In this document: positions 28,727 through 37,664 of the stretch, piece after piece
Position numbering within the stretch: the stretch's first letter is position 1
Layout of the letters: the number at the start of each line of letters is the position of its first letter
DNA from: Bizionia saleffrena
GTDB lineage: Bacteria > Bacteroidota > Bacteroidia > Flavobacteriales > Flavobacteriaceae
Direction: 5' to 3'
Length of the DNA stretch: 64,000 nucleotides
NCBI RefSeq assembly: GCF_008086175.1
Contig: NZ_VSKM01000001.1
Coordinates: 248,001-312,000, forward strand
Notes under the pieces: generated by a model
Seen by the model: only the letters and a program-made list of their open reading frames with translations
Databases searched by the model: none
Told to the model about the DNA's origin: nothing
Program-made: the position numbers and the translations under genes

Positions 28727-29698
28727 TTAAAAATCGAAAATAACCCCTACACCAAGAATCTGTTTCCATTGCATTTTTGGCCCCTTCTCTACTTGCATGC
28801 CATCGATTTCTTGGTAAGTACTAATATCATCATCGTAGATAAGATGCGAACCTAAAGCCGTTTTTACGTAATCATTGACTTTAAAATTAACCAAAAGCTC
28901 CCAGTTTACATCTACATTCCCAAAGCTATTTACATAGTCTGTATACAATTCTATTAGACTTTTAAAGTCAATATTTTCGAATAAATTAGTCTCGTAAGCA
29001 CTCGTTATTAAAATCCCAAGTTCCGACCGCACACGTTCTCCCTCTCTAATAGTATTCCCATTATCGTCGTAAACTGCTGGCTCCACTCCAAAAGACCCTG
29101 CATTAGATAAATCGCGATCTAATACAATGGTACCTTTATACGTTAATGGCGATAAGTATAGCGACATTTTCTCTATATTTTTACCGTACTCTGCGCCCGC
29201 ACCAACAAAGCTATAACCAGGTGCCATAAATTTAGAAATGGGATTATCGCGATTGGGGTAACTATACCCGTGGAGAAATTGTGATTTGAAATTAAATCGT
29301 GCTGAATAATACCAGTTAGACAATGTGTCTTTCTGATAACCAAATTTAGAAGAAATCTCTAAAACATCGTCTGTTTTGCGCAGTTTTTGAGACTCTTGTT
29401 TATTGCCGCCCAATCTAATAACAGCTCTATTTTTCCAGGTAATTTTATCTTTCTTGTAATCTAAATTGGTTATAAAACCACTTAAAGCCGAAATAGAATT
29501 ACTCCCTCCTGCATTCCAGTTTACAAAGGTTACTTCACTTAAATCCAGACCCACTTTATTTTTATTAGTCCACGTTTTAATTGAATCTTTTTGAACTATA
29601 GAATCTTGTTCTTGCTCACTTTTAACAGTAATAATGTTTTCTTGAGCACCTACATTTATGCTAATACATAGCGTAAGTAATAAAATAAAAACTCTCAT
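28727..29698 (-). CDS. DUF3078 outer-membrane protein
   Basis: About 323 residues when started at the ATG giving the signal peptide MRVFILLLTLCISINVGAQ. The mature part begins with the family segment KVGLDLSEVTFVNWNAGGSNS, then alternating strands (ITWKNRAVIRLGG, NWYYSARFNFKSQF, APGYSFVGAGAEYG) and a barrel-type C-terminus (QILGVGVIFDF). DUF3078 proteins are Bacteroidetes beta-barrels of unknown role. It begins within a few bases of the end of purM and is probably read through from it. Confidence 0.75.
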   Translation of the reverse strand: MRVFILLLTLCISINVGAQENIITVKSEQEQDSIVQKDSIKTWTNKNKVGLDLSEVTFVNWNAGGSNSISALSGFITNLDYKKDKITWKNRAVIRLGGNKQESQKLRKTDDVLEISSKFGYQKDTLSNWYYSARFNFKSQFLHGYSYPNRDNPISKFMAPGYSFVGAGAEYGKNIEKMSLYLSPLTYKGTIVLDRDLSNAGSFGVEPAVYDDNGNTIREGERVRSELGILITSAYETNLFENIDFKSLIELYTDYVNSFGNVDVNWELLVNFKVNDYVKTALGSHLIYDDDISTYQEIDGMQVEKGPKMQWKQILGVGVIFDF

Positions 29699-29719
29699 AC
29701 GACAATAAAATATTTGCAT

Positions 29720-30898
29720 TTAATAGGTAAACGTACCAAATTCACTTTTAATTGTAAGCTTTTTATCTTCGGAAGCTTCCACGCGCCCAACAATCTGAGC
29801 ATTAACATTATAACTTTTAGATATTTCTATAATTTCGGTTGCAACCTCTGGACTAACATACAATTCCATTCTGTGCCCACAGTTAAACACTTGGTACATT
29901 TCTTTCCAATCCGTTTTAGATTGTTCTTGTATTAATTTAAAAAGCGGTGGTACGGGGAATAAATTATCTTTTACAATATGAAATTGATCTACAAAATGAA
30001 GAATTTTTGTTTGTGCACCACCCGAGCAGTGAATCATTCCATGAACATCTTCACTTGTATATTTCGACAATATATTTTTAATAATGGGCGCGTACGTTCG
30101 CGTCGCAGATAACACTAATTTTCCGGCATCTATTGGCGAATCTTCAACAGTATCTGTTAACATCATTTGTCCGGAATACACTAAATCACTTGGTACTGCG
30201 GCATCAAAGCTTTCCGGGTATTTCTTAGCTAAATAGTTATGAAACACATCATGTCTGGCCGACGTTAGCCCGTTGCTTCCCATTCCTCCGTTATACTCTT
30301 TTTCGTAAGATGCTTGTCCGAAACTCTCCAATCCAACGATAACGTCACCCGCTTTTATATTAGCATTATCAATAACATCGCTACGTTTCATTCTGGCTGT
30401 AACTGTAGAATCTACGATAATAGTTCTTACCAAGTCACCAACATCGGCAGTTTCACCACCAGTAGAGTGGATTGTAACCCCGAAGGTTTTTAATTCTTCA
30501 ATGAGTTCTTCCGTTCCGTTAATAATTGCTGAAAGCACTTCCCCTGGAATCAAATTTTTATTTCTCCCAATGGTAGACGACAGCATAATATTATCGGTAG
30601 CACCGACACAAAGCAAGTCGTCAATATTCATTATTAAAGCATCTTGCGCAATACCTTTCCAGACAGAGATATCGCCTGTTTCTTTCCAGTACATATAGGC
30701 TAAGGCACTTTTGGTACCTGCTCCATCGGCGTGCATTATTAAGCAATAATCGTCGTCGTTGGTTAAATAATCGGGAACGATTTTACAGAATGCTTTAGGA
30801 AACAATCCTTTATCGATATTTTTTATGGCATTATGAACATCTTCTTTTGAAGCTGACACTCCTCTTTGACTGTAACGTTTACTTATTTCAGAACTCAT
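29720..30898 (-). CDS. purM: Phosphoribosylformylglycinamidine cyclo-ligase (AIR synthetase)
   Basis: About 392 residues from the ATG at 30898, giving MSSEISKRYSQRGVSASKEDV; the 15 codons upstream are not typical. Family regions are MHADGAGTKSALAYMYWKETG, HSTGGETADVGDLVRT and GMIHCSGGAQTKILHF. It forms aminoimidazole ribonucleotide in purine synthesis. The long form is the one common in Bacteroidetes. A promoter with exact -7 box precedes it. Confidence 0.88.
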   Translation of the reverse strand: MSSEISKRYSQRGVSASKEDVHNAIKNIDKGLFPKAFCKIVPDYLTNDDDYCLIMHADGAGTKSALAYMYWKETGDISVWKGIAQDALIMNIDDLLCVGATDNIMLSSTIGRNKNLIPGEVLSAIINGTEELIEELKTFGVTIHSTGGETADVGDLVRTIIVDSTVTARMKRSDVIDNANIKAGDVIVGLESFGQASYEKEYNGGMGSNGLTSARHDVFHNYLAKKYPESFDAAVPSDLVYSGQMMLTDTVEDSPIDAGKLVLSATRTYAPIIKNILSKYTSEDVHGMIHCSGGAQTKILHFVDQFHIVKDNLFPVPPLFKLIQEQSKTDWKEMYQVFNCGHRMELYVSPEVATEIIEISKSYNVNAQIVGRVEASEDKKLTIKSEFGTFTY

Positions 30899-30915
30899 AG
30901 TATGTTGTTGAATTG

Positions 30916-30945
30916 CAAATATATTTATAAATAAAAAGCACACAA
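30916..30945 (-). promoter_or_regulatory. purM promoter
   Basis: On the minus strand TTG (complement of 30943-30945), 19-bp spacer, TATATTTG (complement of 30916-30923). It partly overlaps the upstream gene's terminator stem. The start codon is 18 bp downstream. Confidence 0.65.
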
Positions 30946-30962
30946 GTATATTGTGTGCTTTT
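30934..30962 (-). terminator. Terminator ending the curli operon
   Basis: AAAAGCACACAA / TTGTGTGCTTTT with a 5-nt loop, a 12-bp perfect stem with T-tract on the minus strand. It follows the last curli-linked gene. Confidence 0.85.
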
Positions 30963-30989
30963 AGGTTTAAATTGTGAAAAAAGTGGCTT

Positions 30990-32513
30990 TTATTTCCAGT
31001 CGGGCATAGAACCCGCGCTAAATAATTGCTTTTCTTCTATTGTGGTATCAAACTGTAATTTAAAAACACTAGGAATAGCTCCTATATTATTACCAACTCT
31101 AGTAAAAATAACAGCACCTTCATTCGGCGCGTATTTTACATCTAAATCGTTTTCACCTAGTGCCGCATCTGTTGATAGTTGAGCCCCAACCATTGATGGT
31201 ATATCGAAAACAAACATACGACTCTCAAAAATTCGATAATTTAGATTTTCGCTTCCAGAAACATCGCGCGTATAAACCACTCTTTGCCCATTTGCAGTAA
31301 TATCTATACCGCCTAAAGCGCCAGGCACCCCTTGCGTTACAATCGTCTCTTCTGTATTTAAAGATAATCGATAGGTAAAAATTCTTGCATTGTACCCACT
31401 ATAATCATTCGTTTTTATAAGCAATAAATCGGTATCGAATGCGGCCTCTTCCACTTCCGTTATGAAAGATCCATCAGTTGTTTGATACATTAGAACCGTA
31501 CCGCTTCCATCTGCATTTACTCTGTACAACTTATCGAGGTTCGGGTAATATAACTGACTCCCGTTTTGTGCCCAGCAAAAATCGGCCTCATCTATTCTAA
31601 ATCCATTAACTGGGATTACTGAAGTTATCTGTGTTTTATTTCCACCACCAGTGTCCATAGTGAAAATCTGTGTATTCCCTCCCACATTTCGTAGATACGC
31701 AACTTTATTAATTACGGGGTTTGAACGAGGTCTAAAGCTATTATTCGCAGCACTCGTCAACTTTAACACACTAATATCAGCTTCTGATTCGTTACCATTT
31801 AGGCCATCTTCATTGCCGGAATAAATAACACTATTTCCTTCCTCTCTCTTAACAAAAAAGTAAGGATTGTTAGGTAAAGCAATTGTTGTAAACTGACTGA
31901 TTTGAGAGACCACATCGTCATTAACGCCATCATTTACTTTTACTTGCCAGAAATACGTTGTTGCTAAATCCAAGTTAGATGCTAAATAAAAAGTGTCTTG
32001 AGCAGTTTCATAAAGTTCTATATTGTTTGTTGCACCATTTCTCAACTCCAGTATGTAACTTAAATCATCATCTGTATCTGGATCAGACGATTCCCAAGTA
32101 AATTGTACCTCGAAAGGAACGTCTGTTTGTAAATCTTCAGGAAACACTAAAACTGGCACACTAGGTGGTTGGTTATTCGCGTTACTTAAGGCTAACTCAA
32201 ATGCTACTACAGCTACTGTATTCTCCAACACTGCAACCGACTCAAAAGCTGTGACATAGCCCGCTAACTCAGCTTGAACAGCGTACGTATTTACTACCGC
32301 ATTCTCAATCATAAAGTTTCCTTCCTCGTCGGTGAAAACAGTACTAGACACAGGATTGGTTGATACTTTTACGTTCTCTAAGGGTGCATTGGTTCCTTTT
32401 GCCACAACTTTACCGTTGATTGTTCCAATGCGATCACCATCTATTTGTTCTTCACTACATGTTGTAAATACTAGTAACAAAAGTGGTAAGAATACTAAGG
32501 TTTTTAACTGTTT
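30990..32513 (-). CDS. Lipoprotein with carboxypeptidase-like, Fn3-like and beta-propeller domains
   Basis: About 507 residues from the ATG at 32513, which begins a lipoprotein signal (MKQLKTLVFLPLLLLVFTTC). After the Cys comes a carboxypeptidase-regulatory-like domain (about 30-110: GTINGKVVAKGTNAPLENV...FMIENAVVNTYAVQAELAGY), then an Fn3-like region (PPSVPVLVFPEDLQTDVPFEVQFTWES), then WD/TolB-like blades (KVAYLRNVGGNTQIFTMDTGG, ADFCWAQNGSQLYYPNLDKLYRVNADGSG). It lies 19 bp after csgG and shares the curli operon. Inference: a surface or periplasmic accessory of the curli machine. It is not a standard Csg protein. Confidence 0.7.
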   Translation of the reverse strand, partial: KQLKTLVFLPLLLLVFTTCSEEQIDGDRIGTINGKVVAKGTNAPLENVKVSTNPVSSTVFTDEEGNFMIENAVVNTYAVQAELAGYVTAFESVAVLENTVAVVAFELALSNANNQPPSVPVLVFPEDLQTDVPFEVQFTWESSDPDTDDDLSYILELRNGATNNIELYETAQDTFYLASNLDLATTYFWQVKVNDGVNDDVVSQISQFTTIALPNNPYFFVKREEGNSVIYSGNEDGLNGNESEADISVLKLTSAANNSFRPRSNPVINKVAYLRNVGGNTQIFTMDTGGGNKTQITSVIPVNGFRIDEADFCWAQNGSQLYYPNLDKLYRVNADGSGTVLMYQTTDGSFITEVEEAAFDTDLLLIKTNDYSGYNARIFTYRLSLNTEETIVTQGVPGALGGIDITANGQRVVYTRDVSGSENLNYRIFESRMFVFDIPSMVGAQLSTDAALGENDLDVKYAPNEGAVIFTRVGNNIGAIPSVFKLQFDTTIEEKQLFSAGSMPDWK

Positions 32514-32532
32514 CATCATCACATCTTTTATA

Positions 32533-34026
32533 TTAGTTACTATCATTGCTTACCGGTTTTAATTCACTTTCATTTGTTTCTTCTTTATAAAAACTTTTCT
32601 CAATATTATTCCTTTTTATTCTTCTTAATTCTTTTTTACGTGCTCTTTTTTCTTGTTTTTTAGGATCGTTATTTCCTAAATAAAAATTTAAACCAACTCC
32701 TGCTCGTAGATACATATCATCTCTTTCCCCTCTAACAACACCGTCCAAATCATCGCTAAACACAAAATTATTATCTAAAAATAGGGAAATACCAAGATTA
32801 TTTAGAGCTAGATACTCAAGACCTCCGCCAAAAAACAATTTGGGGTGGATGCCATTAAAATCGTTAGAAATATTTGTTCCCGCGCCCGCAAAAACAAAAG
32901 GCGATAATTTATCGAATGGTAAAATAGTGTATTCTAAATTTGCATCTAAAGCATAAAAACTCTGATTAAAGATATTCTCGTTAGCGAGATTAAATCTGTT
33001 AAGGTTTAAGTTTAAATTAAAATGATTATTGAGATAGCGCTTATATCCTATTCTCGAATTTAACTTCCATTGAGAATTCACGTAGTCTCCGTTAATAAGC
33101 GCACCCCCCAAAGACAATTGAATGGCACTAATTGGCCGTCTCTTATAAAGTTTACGGTTATAAAGATCCGTTAATTTAGAGTCATCTAATTCTGCTACAT
33201 AGTTTTCGACTAATTCTTTGTCTATTTCCGGTCCGGCTTTAGTAGACCAATAGCCATCTTTAATACCTTCAAGTATTAAATCATGAACTGCTTTCTCCAC
33301 GGCATCTTTTACAGCTAACTGAACGGGCTCATTTCGAGTAAATCCAGTCTCGGCTTCTAGTAGTCTTTGAAACTTTACAAAGCGAAACAAGCTAACATCT
33401 ACCGCTTGAGATAAAATCGTTTTCGAAACATAGATGGTCTTCAAAATCTCTCCATTACTCGTAGAAACAGCTCTTAAATAGACCGTAATACGATCTTGTC
33501 TATACTTGGCGGAACCTCCAACACCAAAATAACGCGCTCCTGCACCACCTGTAATAATATTTGTATCATAAGAGACTATTCCACCCTCAAGCATTAATCC
33601 CGCATAAAGCAATGGCGGCAATGGCGGCTCGTTAGGATTCAATCCTTTAATATATTCTTGTTTTGTGTTTCTAATAATATTTCTTTCGGTAGAAAGATTA
33701 CTTAAGTTTTCTCTTTCAATAGGTACAAACCATCCCGAATCTCCTAAAGCTTTTATTAAAATTGTGGTTGCTCCTTGAGTCACAGCTGTACTAAACGTAC
33801 TTCCGTTTTCTACGGCTTTATATTGACCTGTTTGATCACTAAAGTTATACACCGCAACCTCTACAGGTGTTTTTGCCGGAGGTAAATCTAGAAGAATGTT
33901 AGTAGACTTCGAATCTTCTCCTATCCTAGCAGCTTCTTGAGTAAATGGCTGATTGAAGTATGTTCCACAAGAACACATTAGCATACAAATAGATAAGTAG
34001 GCAATACATTTGTGATTAGTTAGCAT
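32533..34026 (-). CDS. csgG: Curli secretion pore CsgG with extra C-terminal barrel-like domain
   Basis: 497 residues. Lipoprotein signal with lipobox MCSCGTYF (Cys20). Residues about 30-280 match CsgG: ILLDLPPAKTPVEVAVYNFSDQTGQY, GWFVPIERENLSNLSTERNIIR, GLMLEGGIVSYDTNIITGGAGARYFGVG, YRQDRITVYLRAVSTSNGEI. Residues about 300-460 add a predicted outer-membrane strand region (GYKRYLNNHFNLNLNLNRF, AGAGTNISNDFNG, FFGGGLEYLALNNLGISLFLDNNF), absent from E. coli CsgG (about 277 residues). It forms the outer-membrane channel for curlin export. Confidence 0.9.
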   Translation of the reverse strand: MLTNHKCIAYLSICMLMCSCGTYFNQPFTQEAARIGEDSKSTNILLDLPPAKTPVEVAVYNFSDQTGQYKAVENGSTFSTAVTQGATTILIKALGDSGWFVPIERENLSNLSTERNIIRNTKQEYIKGLNPNEPPLPPLLYAGLMLEGGIVSYDTNIITGGAGARYFGVGGSAKYRQDRITVYLRAVSTSNGEILKTIYVSKTILSQAVDVSLFRFVKFQRLLEAETGFTRNEPVQLAVKDAVEKAVHDLILEGIKDGYWSTKAGPEIDKELVENYVAELDDSKLTDLYNRKLYKRRPISAIQLSLGGALINGDYVNSQWKLNSRIGYKRYLNNHFNLNLNLNRFNLANENIFNQSFYALDANLEYTILPFDKLSPFVFAGAGTNISNDFNGIHPKLFFGGGLEYLALNNLGISLFLDNNFVFSDDLDGVVRGERDDMYLRAGVGLNFYLGNNDPKKQEKRARKKELRRIKRNNIEKSFYKEETNESELKPVSNDSN

Positions 34027-34043
34027 AGAATATTATTCTTAAA

Positions 34044-34454
34044 TTATGGATTTGGAACAATTACTTGGGTTTGCTCACCATTTGAGGTGTCTAAAATATT
34101 AATAACTAAGCCTTCGTCAGACTCAAAAACCTCAACATTTAGAGTTCCAAAAGTAAAGGTTCCTTCTTCATCGAAATTCCCAACAGCTTGGACTTGTTGC
34201 GCCAGTAGCACTCTCGAAATCTGACTTAACACTTGTTGATTTAGTCTATTTCCAAATTGATCCAACTCAGATTGCTGAGTGCTTTCTGCTCTTGGCGCTG
34301 TAAAACCATTTTGAGCAGATGCAGAACTAAGTAACCAATTATAATTAAAGGTGTCTCCTCCAAATGCAGGATTTAAAGGCTTATAACTAAACTGCTGAGA
34401 GAACGAGCACATTATTACACCAAAAAATAGCAGGATAAACAGTTTGAATTTCAT
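34044..34454 (-). CDS. csgF: Curli assembly factor CsgF
   Basis: 136 residues with a signal peptide (LFILLFFGVIMCSFSQQ). The mature N-terminus FSYKPLNPAFGGDTFNYNWLLSSA is the CsgF hallmark, the region that docks in the CsgG pore. At the surface CsgF helps anchor the nucleator. It is separated by 2 bp from csgE and 17 bp from csgG, within one operon. Confidence 0.93.
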   Translation of the reverse strand: MKFKLFILLFFGVIMCSFSQQFSYKPLNPAFGGDTFNYNWLLSSASAQNGFTAPRAESTQQSELDQFGNRLNQQVLSQISRVLLAQQVQAVGNFDEEGTFTFGTLNVEVFESDEGLVINILDTSNGEQTQVIVPNP

Positions 34455-34456
34455 AA

Positions 34457-35263
34457 TTAATAGCGTTTTAATGACTCTTTTTGTTGTGCTAATTGCTGTA
34501 AATACATAATACTTCTATCTAAAGCTCTATCTGCCATATCTTTTAAAAACTCTTTTTGTGGTCTTGAAAAAAACTGCCAAACGAGCTGACCATCTACTTT
34601 CACTGATATTCTTGTGCTACGTCGTTGTCCTGGCACTTCTTCTATAAGAATATTCTTTCCTGTCTTAATTTGTTTATTATAATACTCTGAATAAAAATAC
34701 CTATAGAAATCTCTTCCCGGTTTCGTCAATGTTTTTTGAAGAACTAGTCCATTTAAAAAAAAGCCATCTTTTGCTGAAGTATCTTGATCTTCAGGCTGTT
34801 CTTTTACATTTACCTTTTGTTCATTATCCAACTCAATCTTCAAACCTCCTTGTCCATCATTATAAACCACTAGGCGATCCTTTCCTATCGCTCCTTGATT
34901 TTTATCTGAGGATTCTAATGGATAGATTAAAAGTAAGAGAATAGATTTATCATCGGAGTTATTATTTATTGTTACTGAAGATAGTATTTTTTTTTCATTT
35001 CCTTTTAAAAAGAAACGATTAGCCTGTGAAGTTTTCGATGAATTGTTATTTCCATCGACTTTAAACACCATAAATTCATATCGCAAACTAAAATCTGAAA
35101 AGTCTAAGTTTTCAGCTGTTGCTGTAAAGGTTACAAATTCACTTGTTCTTTCAATATTAATTTGAGCTTTAACTTCTTGATTATATATTTCTTGCGCCAA
35201 CAAGCTTGTTGACAACATAAAAAAAACAATCAAAGAGCACACGCTCTTAATCACCATTTTCAT
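34457..35263 (-). CDS. csgE: Curli chaperone/gating factor CsgE
   Basis: About 268 residues from the ATG at 35263, which starts a signal peptide (MKMVIKSVCSLIVFFM...LLAQ). A longer frame upstream overlaps csgB and is unlikely. The C-terminal about 110 residues match CsgE (GRDFYRYFYSEYYN, ILIEEVPGQRRSTRISVKVDG, VWQFFSRPQKEFLKDMADRAL). The N-terminal about 130-residue part (FSLRYEFMVFKVDGNNNSSK...) is an added domain compared with E. coli CsgE (129 residues). In the periplasm it guides curlins to the CsgG channel. Confidence 0.85.
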   Translation of the reverse strand: MKMVIKSVCSLIVFFMLSTSLLAQEIYNQEVKAQINIERTSEFVTFTATAENLDFSDFSLRYEFMVFKVDGNNNSSKTSQANRFFLKGNEKKILSSVTINNNSDDKSILLLLIYPLESSDKNQGAIGKDRLVVYNDGQGGLKIELDNEQKVNVKEQPEDQDTSAKDGFFLNGLVLQKTLTKPGRDFYRYFYSEYYNKQIKTGKNILIEEVPGQRRSTRISVKVDGQLVWQFFSRPQKEFLKDMADRALDRSIMYLQQLAQQKESLKRY

Positions 35264-35273
35264 TGTGCTACTA

Positions 35274-35816
35274 TTATTCGAAACTCCTAATAATAATTGT
35301 AGGAGAAGCGTCAGTTTGAGTAAATTTAATATTTTTTGTGATTTCATTACTTCCAAAACGTTCGAATTTTAAATTATCACCATTCTGAATTAAATCTAAG
35401 GAAATTTCTGCATTTCGATCTAAAACATAATCTTTAATGTTATTATTATTTCCTATTTGCTTTAAATCTGCAACTACCTTATTAACTTCATAATCTAACT
35501 GCACCTTATTTAAATCTCCGTTTTGAGCAATTCTAATTTCACTAGCATTAGATGTAACATCTGCCGCTATGGTATTATAAGCGCCTATCTGAGTAACAAA
35601 CACTGAATTACCCTGAACTATTGATAATTTAGGATTAACAGTTGTAGTAAAAAAGGAGCTAAAAATCTCTGGGGAGACATTTTCTCCATTTAACTTTGTT
35701 ACCGTGGTTTCACTTTCTGTATTTTCTTTATTATAGTTTTGACAAAAACTTATTTGAAAAACAGTCATGAATAAAACAGAAGCAAAAACTACTTTTAAAT
35801 TTATTGTTGTTTTCAT
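35274..35816 (-). CDS. csgB: Curlin-repeat protein, CsgB-like nucleator
   Basis: 180 residues with a signal peptide (ending near ISFCQN). It has irregular curlin-type repeats: VFVTQIGAYNTI, IRIAQNGDLNKV, LKQIGNNNNIKDY and LDLIQNGDNLKF. Its repeats are fewer and less regular than in the neighbouring CsgA, fitting a nucleator rather than main fibre subunit. It lies between csgA and csgE, and 10 bp before csgE. Confidence 0.75.
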   Translation of the reverse strand: MKTTINLKVVFASVLFMTVFQISFCQNYNKENTESETTVTKLNGENVSPEIFSSFFTTTVNPKLSIVQGNSVFVTQIGAYNTIAADVTSNASEIRIAQNGDLNKVQLDYEVNKVVADLKQIGNNNNIKDYVLDRNAEISLDLIQNGDNLKFERFGSNEITKNIKFTQTDASPTIIIRSFE

Positions 35817-35830
35817 TGTTATTTATTTTA

Positions 35831-35872
35831 AAAAAAAAGAGGGCAACCTGCTATATAGTGCACCCTCTTTTA
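35831..35872 (-). terminator. Intra-operon terminator between csgA and csgB
   Basis: On the minus strand AAAAGAGGGTGC...GCCCTCTTTTTTTTT: a stem of about 9 bp with nine T, between the csgA stop and the csgB start. It is expected to let most transcripts stop after csgA, giving excess fibre subunit over machinery. Confidence 0.75.
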
Positions 35873-35931
35873 ATATTAGATTATTTTAATATTTCAACTT
35901 TTTATTATTAATAAAAAACTGAAATTAGATA

Positions 35932-37443
35932 TTAACATCCATCACATGGTGCATCAATATTAAATGTTGGTACTGGAACTGGACAGCTAGGGTCTAATTC
36001 TGTCTCAAAACCACAATCTATACCATCTGTTGCAAAGTTACCGTTAGGACCTAATTGCAATACATCAATTACGTTGTTACCGTTAGACCAAGCATCATTT
36101 AAGTTCTGCTCAGCTACATAGCTTTGTCCATCTCTTTGAACAATTAAGATTTGGTTATCGTGACCTCTTTGAGCACTTGTTACAGCGTTCTTATCACCCA
36201 TTTGCCATGTATTTAATAAATTAGCAGTTCCTCTTTGTGTCGCCATTGCATAGTTTTTATCACCATGTTGTTCTTGTCTAGCTTTGTTGTCATTACCTAA
36301 TTGAACTAATCCAGCCTCGTTCTTGTCACCATCTTGACGTTGTTTCGCATAGTTATTACCACCTGCTGAAGTACCCCAATTGTTTTGAACAATTAAAGCA
36401 TCGTTATTGTCACCGTCAACATCTTGCTCTGCATAATTACCGTCTGTTGGAGCATCTGCACCGAATTGGAAAATTGATGATTGATTAGATTCACCATTTT
36501 GATTTTGAATAGCTAATGCATTGTAAGAACCTGGACCGTTAAAAGTTCCAACTCCAACAACAGCATCAAGAGCAGATACATCTCCGTAAAGAGCTGTCGC
36601 ATCTTGAGCAATCGCACCGTCATTACCAACTGTACCCTGATTAATAAAAGCCTCGTTAGCATTCGCACCACCACCACTTGCAGTATTCACTTGCGTTTGA
36701 TGAGACTCATTACCGTTACCAGTCTGAGTTGAAGCAGATCTATTACTAGCACCGGCACCACTTTGTGTTACATGACTCTCGTTAAAGTCTCCATACTGCT
36801 CTACTAAAGCTGAATGACCACTAGAGTTATTAGGCCCTGCATTTTGGTTAATGTTAGCTTTGTTGTTATCTCCTTCTTGAACAGTTCTAGCCTCACTGTT
36901 ATCGTAAGTCTGTAGAGTTAACGCCTTGTTGTTAGCCCCATCTTGCTCAATCGAAGCGTAATTTTTCTCCGCTTGTTGTCCAGTACCTTGACGTATTTTA
37001 GCTCTGTTGTTTTCAGACACACCTAAAGTACCTTCTTTTAAACCTTGTTGAGTCACAGCGTGGTTTTTATCACCTTCTTGCTGAGTCGTCGATTGGTTAT
37101 TTGTACCTAGCTGTTTAACCATAGCAGCATTTTTGACACCACTAGTAGCTTGAACAGCTCCTGTTTGCCAAATACGTGCAGCGTTGTTACCTGTACCTAA
37201 TCCATTATCTTGTTCAGTATATACAGATTGTTTAGTCCCAGCTTGACGAACCCATACTTTGTTGTCATTACCATTTTGGTAAGATTCCCCAGCATTCGCT
37301 GATGAAGGTGCTTGTGATAAAGGTGTTGCGATAGTCGGACTAATCGCACTTCCATCCTTGTTATCTAACATGGTAGATGGATTCTGGGCCATCATAGCGC
37401 CCGTAAATAATAGTGCCGAAGCACAAAGAATTACTTTTTTCAT
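35932..37443 (-). CDS. csgA: Major curlin CsgA-like fibre protein
   Basis: 503 residues with a signal peptide (MKKVILCASALLFTGAMMAQ). The body is made of about 20 units of the pattern Q-x-G-x2-N-x-A-x3-Q (for example QQEGDKNHAVTQQG, QEGDNNKANINQ, EQHGDKNYAMATQRG), the curlin repeat that stacks as a beta-solenoid amyloid. E. coli CsgA has five, so this subunit is about three times longer. The last 30 residues leave the repeat and contain four Cys (DCGFETELDPSC, ending PCDGC), absent from enterobacterial CsgA. It is the extracellular fibre of biofilm matrix. First gene of the operon. Confidence 0.88.
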   Translation of the reverse strand: MKKVILCASALLFTGAMMAQNPSTMLDNKDGSAISPTIATPLSQAPSSANAGESYQNGNDNKVWVRQAGTKQSVYTEQDNGLGTGNNAARIWQTGAVQATSGVKNAAMVKQLGTNNQSTTQQEGDKNHAVTQQGLKEGTLGVSENNRAKIRQGTGQQAEKNYASIEQDGANNKALTLQTYDNSEARTVQEGDNNKANINQNAGPNNSSGHSALVEQYGDFNESHVTQSGAGASNRSASTQTGNGNESHQTQVNTASGGGANANEAFINQGTVGNDGAIAQDATALYGDVSALDAVVGVGTFNGPGSYNALAIQNQNGESNQSSIFQFGADAPTDGNYAEQDVDGDNNDALIVQNNWGTSAGGNNYAKQRQDGDKNEAGLVQLGNDNKARQEQHGDKNYAMATQRGTANLLNTWQMGDKNAVTSAQRGHDNQILIVQRDGQSYVAEQNLNDAWSNGNNVIDVLQLGPNGNFATDGIDCGFETELDPSCPVPVPTFNIDAPCDGC

Positions 37444-37610
37444 AATTAAATATATTGATTAATAGCATTGTAAAGATATGTTTTATTTTCAATGAAACAT
37501 ATTAGCTAACGTAAAAACCAAGCTTTTTAACACTTTATTCGACTACTAGAGTCCAAAAATCGTTAAAGCGCATTTTTGTGTAAGAAAAAAGCTACTAATT
37601 TGTTGTGACA

Positions 37611-37638
37611 CAAAAAAGGCTTCGATTTCTCGAAGCCC
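37611..37638 (-). terminator. Terminator of the type III glutamine synthetase gene
   Basis: On the minus strand GGGCTTCGA, GAAA, TCGAAGCCTTTTTTT: an 8-bp stem, tetraloop and seven T, 27 bp after the stop. Confidence 0.85.
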
Positions 37639-37664
37639 TATATACACTGTCTTTATACGTATAT

